Origin: Parascedosporium putredinis
Lineage: Eukaryota > Ascomycota > Sordariomycetes > Microascales > Microascaceae
Direction: 5' to 3'
Length of the DNA: 64,000 bases
Assembly (NCBI GenBank): GCA_949357655.1
Contig: CASHTG010000012.1
Coordinates: 2,604,001-2,668,000, forward strand
Positions 59,793 to 64,000 of the stretch are shown here, piece after piece. Both the position numbers and the translations under genes were made by a program. The notes under the pieces were generated by a model. That model was not told where the DNA came from, searched no databases, and saw nothing but the letters and a program-made list of their open reading frames with translations. Numbering within the stretch: position 1 is the first letter of the stretch; every line of letters begins with the position of its first letter.

Positions 59793-62070
59793 GGGCGGGC
59801 GGGGGTTGGAGGGTGGAGAGAGATCCCATTAATTGAAAAGGGAGGGCAGCCAATAACGATAAACTGAGGTCGAAACAAGGAGGATGAAACAGATGGGGAC
59901 GAGGAGGAAGCCCGGTTCAAGGACAGTTTAATCCTCCGCCGTTGCTCCACATCAATCAATCTTGGATTCCGTCTTCGGTGCCACCCACGCTACAGTGGGG
60001 CTGCTTCACAAAGGGCAGTCCTGGCCCTTCTTTTCGTGCTTCATCCGTCAATGTCAATACAACGTCGTTGGTATTGTTAGGCGGAGGAGGCCTTCTAAAC
60101 GAAGAAGCTCCCTCATGATATGTGTCCACTGGGGTGGGGCAAGGCAAGGGCAAGGGGGAGTTGATTTCTTGATCCGTCGTCTCCGGTCTTGGTGGATATG
60201 GAATGCTGTGTCGCGTCGCATCAGCGATGGACCTTTGAAGGCGAGGAAGAATCAACAAACGACGGTTGTTTGGGAGGGGCTCAATGTTGAGAGGAGTGGC
60301 ATTGGCAGCATTTTCCCAGAAATAGAGTTCCATACATGCAACATTGAACACTTTTTACGCCCGTCCACAAGTGGAATATCGAGTATTAATACCGCGGCAA
60401 AAAACAAGGGACATGTCTTCGGGGAGTGACCTCTCCTCATGAACCAAAATTAGCGTCAAGGTCAGCCTTTCCTCTGGGCGAGGCGTTCCCGGGTGGTTAT
60501 CTGCGCATCACGCACCAAATACTAACAAAACATGGCTCGACGGGTCGGTCATGTCTCTAGCGGCGGTGGTGGGTGGCAAGCACTCAATATGCCAGAGAGT
60601 GTTGTGGATATCTGGTGCGAATCATCTGTGAAGATATCTACGGATGTTGCGTGCTGGTTTCCACTAATAACTAGTATTTCGGAAAGCAATACTGATTGTT
60701 CCTGTCCCAGGGATTCTTGCCCTTTGTACTTTCTCTCCCTTTCCGCCGCATTTTGGTTTATTTTTGGTTTATAAGAAGAAAAAAAGAAAGAGGAAAAAAA
60801 AAGTCTGACCTTCCCTCGTAGTCCATTGAAGAATTCCCCTATTTGTCCCATGTGTCACCATCGAGATAGAGCTAGTCCAGCTTTGAGAATTCCACGAGCG
60901 AGGCTAGCGATCCTTGTGGATACCTCACTTTCAGAGTCCGGCTGCCCGTTTTCTTGAAGCTGACGCTGCCTTTTCATTATTACTCTCCTCTGGCTCTTGG
61001 CGGGAAAATGGCCATTTGGGAATGTCTCCAAGCTTGCACGTCAACTTGCCTAATCGCCTTGGACCTGCAGTTGGAGGTGTGCTTGGCGTGCGAGGACCAT
61101 CTAAAGAACTTGGTCAAGAGAGACAGAGAAAGACCAAGCAGGGGAAAAGGGGACTGAATCCTTGAATCCCGTTCATCTCCAGCCTGACGTTCGGCATTCA
61201 GCAGAGAGCCGACCTGGGCGTTGTCTCCACAGGCTTGGGAACAGCAAAGCAGCAAAATCCAGCTCTGGAGAAGGAGCAGCTCAATTTGCTGGAGTGGCCT
61301 GAAATGGTCACGCTAGCCGGCCCACCACGCCGCCTGGCCACCCACATCAATGATAGTGTCGATTGATGGGCACTCGCGCCAATTCTTGGACTCGGCGGCG
61401 AGTTGACATGGTGGAGGAGTTGAGGAGCAAAGTGTGAGTGAGGACTCTCCTGATGTGACGCTGCTCTGGTTCGTGTGGTACCCCGGCAAAGCCCGGTAGG
61501 GGTTTCCTGGACCCTCTTGTAATCCCAAAGTCGTTTCTGTAGTGGATCCTGGTATCCACGGAGCAAACGGCGGGAGGGGACTCGTGGGTTTAAATCGTTT
61601 CCTATACCTGGGAAGACCCTTGTCGCTACCGGCCGGGTACACTACGCAGGCACCTCGACGTTCTGCAGCGACCGTCCACCCCTTTCGGTGATGCATCAAT
61701 TCAATTCCCCCAAGTCCCTCCCCGCCGTCAATTACCCACCTGCCCACCCAGCTTGGGCCCAGCCTCCAAATCGTGCAATGTTCCTGTCTTCCGTCGTCGA
61801 CCAGCTGGATGTACTGATCCTATCCCCTTCTGCATGGTCGGGCGGGCGCTTTCTCGTTCTTGCGCTAATGGGTATTATTTTGTCGACTACCTACGCCGAC
61901 CTTGTCGTCTCTCCTTTTCATTGACCCTTTCCCTCGAACTTCTCTCCTCCCCTTTCAAGGCACTTCGTCGACTCTCTTTTGTCGCGCCTTGCTTTGCTTT
62001 GCTTGCTTGCTTTTCGAATTCCGCAAGGAAAACAGCTGGCAGCCCAGTCCAACAATTGCGACTTGCAGAG

Positions 62071-62871
62071 GTATGTGCGTGTCTGTCTGTCTTCACTTCA
62101 TGTCTCTCGCTCTCCTTGGTCTTATGTCGCCTTCCCACCTTGGCCTCCGCTGCCCGCCTCTTCAAACTCGACGCCGGCCGGATTAAGCCGAGAAGAAGGG
62201 AAGGGGAATCGCTTCGCTCTCGCCGTCTTTGTTCGCATCCCGCCAGACCGCAGCCGCGTCTGAATCGTCTTGTGCTCTGAAACTTTAAGATGGTTTCTTC
62301 CCGGCCCCTGACAACCCACTTTCCCTGCCGTTGAAGGTCGCGGATGTGATCGACCGACTCTGCCGTGTTGTAGTCAAAATTGGCCTACACGGATGGGTCT
62401 TTGGGCCATTGCGAATCTCTCACCTCTCAATTAGTTGTATTCAAGCACCGAATAACCAGTGGGAGTGGGTGTGAAGCCCTTTCTCTTCGTTGGACCGGTG
62501 CATGAATTGAGTGCACGACCGAGTGGATCGATCACACACAAGACCATGACTGCCACGCGCTTCCACGTTTTTCGTTTCAAATCTCTCCCGGTCTCTGAAT
62601 ACTGATTAATCTTGTTGCAGTTCTGCGATTTGCCCTTTCTTTTACTTGGCCTCTGTGCGACACTTTGAATCAGTCGTATTTGTCTGACAGGTTCTCTCGC
62701 CTTCCGGCTGTCTTTCTCCCCATTTCTTGTTCCTTTCTCCCTCTCGTCGTTGGAGAGTTTAGTTTGAAAGTGCGATCCGGAAATCGATCTAGCCCTTGGA
62801 GCTGGGATCACTAACCGCCACCCCGACTCGATCGCTGTTCCCGAGCGCACGCCTCTCCTTTCTTGATCTAG
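62071..62871 (+). other. candidate long intron in the 5' leader of the last gene
   Basis: A GAG|GTATGT donor at 62,071 and a CTAG acceptor ending at 62,871 bracket 801 bp without a supported gene. An ACTAAC branch motif lies at about 62,810. The branch-to-acceptor distance (near 57 nt) is long for fungi, so another acceptor may be used. The remaining 103 bp to the ATG would be exon. Confidence 0.33.
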
Positions 62872-62974
62872 CACGACGTGAACCGACAGGTCGAAAATAT
62901 AATTTCGCGAATATCGCTTCGAAGACCCCCTCTTGCGGGGTCTAATCTCATCTTTGCCGCGCGAGACGGACAGG

Positions 62975-64000
62975 ATGAGTTCCCTCTACGACGCAACCAT
63001 GTCTCGGCCGACGTCCGGCATCGCCACCCCTCCTCGCTCCATGAGGTCGAGAACCCATAGCATATCTAGCGACAGGCCCTCGCTATTTGCGCCTAGCCTC
63101 ATGTCACCCCTCTATCCATATCCCCCGAAGCCGCATTCATCGCCGGCTCCGCCGCCTCGCAAATTGTCACCAATGACCACGACACACATTCCGCAACGTG
63201 GTACGATCAGCATGGCATCGAGCCATCCGGTGAGACCGCTCTCGTGACCAACACGGCCTTGCAACTCATCAACAACTTCCTGGATCAACTCCTTTTCAAT
63301 ATTCTTTCCGTCTCCCGCTCTACTTCTCTCGGCTCCTTGAGACCTGCCGTTACTGAGATCCTCAAACCTAAGCTCGCCAAGGATGCGATAAACCAAGCAG
63401 ATGAGGAGCTGCGTGAGTATCTGGGAGGTGGCGATGAAGATGACCTTTTGCTTCCCCAAGGAGGCGAGTCTGCTCGCGACTGGGACTTGGAACTGGTATG
63501 GAAACGGACGAGGTTGAGGTGCATGGTCTACTCTTCGTTAGGTGACCTCGAAGAGGAGGACGAGGATTACTTTATGGAACAGGAAGGCCTAGAAATGGAC
63601 ACCGACGAACAACCGAATGCTACGATATCTCCTGCCGTCGCCATTTTCCTCACCTCCATCCTCGAATATATGGGCGAACAGGCCCTTGTTGTTGCAGGCC
63701 AAGGTGCCTGCGGCCGACTTCAAAACCGACTTGAGAAGGAGCTGCGTGACGGTGCGAGGGATCCTAATGAAATAGCGGACCGTGTCGTTGTGGATGACCT
63801 CGACATGGATCGTGTCGCCCTGGATCGAACTCTTGGGCGCCTATGGCGTGCCTGGAAGAAGAGGATACGATCGCCTACTTTTGATTCCCGCCCATTCTCT
63901 CGTAGCTCAACCAGAAGCCAACACTTCAGGCAGAACAGCCTGGTGCCTTCGGAGCACCCCTGCCGGAGGCGAGGCCGGACGAGGTCGAAGCGGCGGCTGA
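62975..64000 (+). CDS. conserved fungal protein, function unknown, cut by the window edge (two apparent frameshifts)
   Basis: The gene starts at ATG 62,975 (MSSLYDATMSRPTSGIATPP) and runs off the right end, so only about 340 residues are visible. Residues 1-45 are Ser/Pro/Arg-rich and disordered. The conserved core starts at FIAGSAASQIV and includes HGIEPSGETALVTNTALQL, a helical stretch (NNFLDQLLFNILSVSRS, then KLAKDAINQADEELREYL), a DWDLELVWKRTRLRCMVYSS segment and an acidic loop (DLEEEDEDYF). A second helical block ends RTLGRLWRAWKKRIRSP. I recall similar Pezizomycotina proteins but no function. The paired helices could be a histone-fold-like module, which is speculation. One base appears lost in the C run at 63,107-63,110 and probably another at 63,957-63,960, after which the reading shifts to an unlikely Arg-rich tail. 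There is no signal peptide or membrane segment. Confidence 0.72.

Larger units (their letters stand above)
50961..62070. other. long gene-poor region before the last gene
   Basis: About 11 kb shows no gene I can support on either strand. Many frames of 60-170 codons exist but lack domains, and several mirror simple repeats (for example the minus-strand frame 59,447-59,959 through the CA tract). The interval carries short tandem repeats at 54,008, 55,166, 57,661, 58,467, 58,724 and 59,755. From about 61,700 the plus strand becomes pyrimidine-rich and is likely leader or promoter of the gene starting at 62,975. Confidence 0.45.

Overview
The window looks like nuclear DNA of a filamentous ascomycete (Pezizomycotina, most likely Sordariomycetes). 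The genes have short spliceosomal introns of 59-272 bp with GTATGT/GTAAG-type donors, CTAAC-like branch sites and YAG acceptors. Their closest recalled relatives are Pom1, Rrp7, Pof3, TINA/Msd1, Rvs167 and Nfs1. No rRNA, convincing tRNA, CRISPR array or transposon was seen.

Layout. At the left edge there may be the first codons of a minus-strand gene (1-39). A Pom1-type DYRK kinase follows at 5.2-9.5 kb (+). From 9.5 to 26.9 kb the sequence is nearly gene-free. It holds microsatellites, G-rich tracts and one recognisable short gene, a Cys-rich 80-residue protein at 20.6 kb with a TATA box. The gene-dense core runs from 26.9 to 51 kb: Rrp7 (+), a Pof3-like TPR/Cys-rich/F-box/LRR protein (-), a TINA/Msd1/SSX2IP family coiled-coil protein (-), a second F-box protein (+), the BAR-SH3 adaptor Rvs167 (-), the mitochondrial cysteine desulfurase Nfs1 (+), an ankyrin protein fused to a CorA-like channel domain (+), and a secreted single-pass membrane protein (+). 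From 51 to 63 kb there is another gene-poor stretch with minisatellites. The right edge holds the 5' part of a conserved fungal protein (from 62,975, running off the window).

The genes do not form one pathway. The set is housekeeping plus cell polarity and division (Pom1, TINA/Msd1, Rvs167, Pof3), ribosome assembly (Rrp7) and Fe-S cluster supply (Nfs1). Rvs167 and Nfs1 are divergent and share an upstream region of about 1.2 kb.

A dominant technical signal runs through the window. Ten of the recognised genes contain single-base deletions, 27 in total by my reading, mostly in runs of C or G. Restoring one base at each site gives full-length proteins that end at the expected stops. I read this as residual homopolymer error in the assembly rather than pseudogenisation, but reads are needed to decide. 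CDS spans below run from start to stop codon and include introns. Protein lengths are those after splicing and with the missing bases allowed for.
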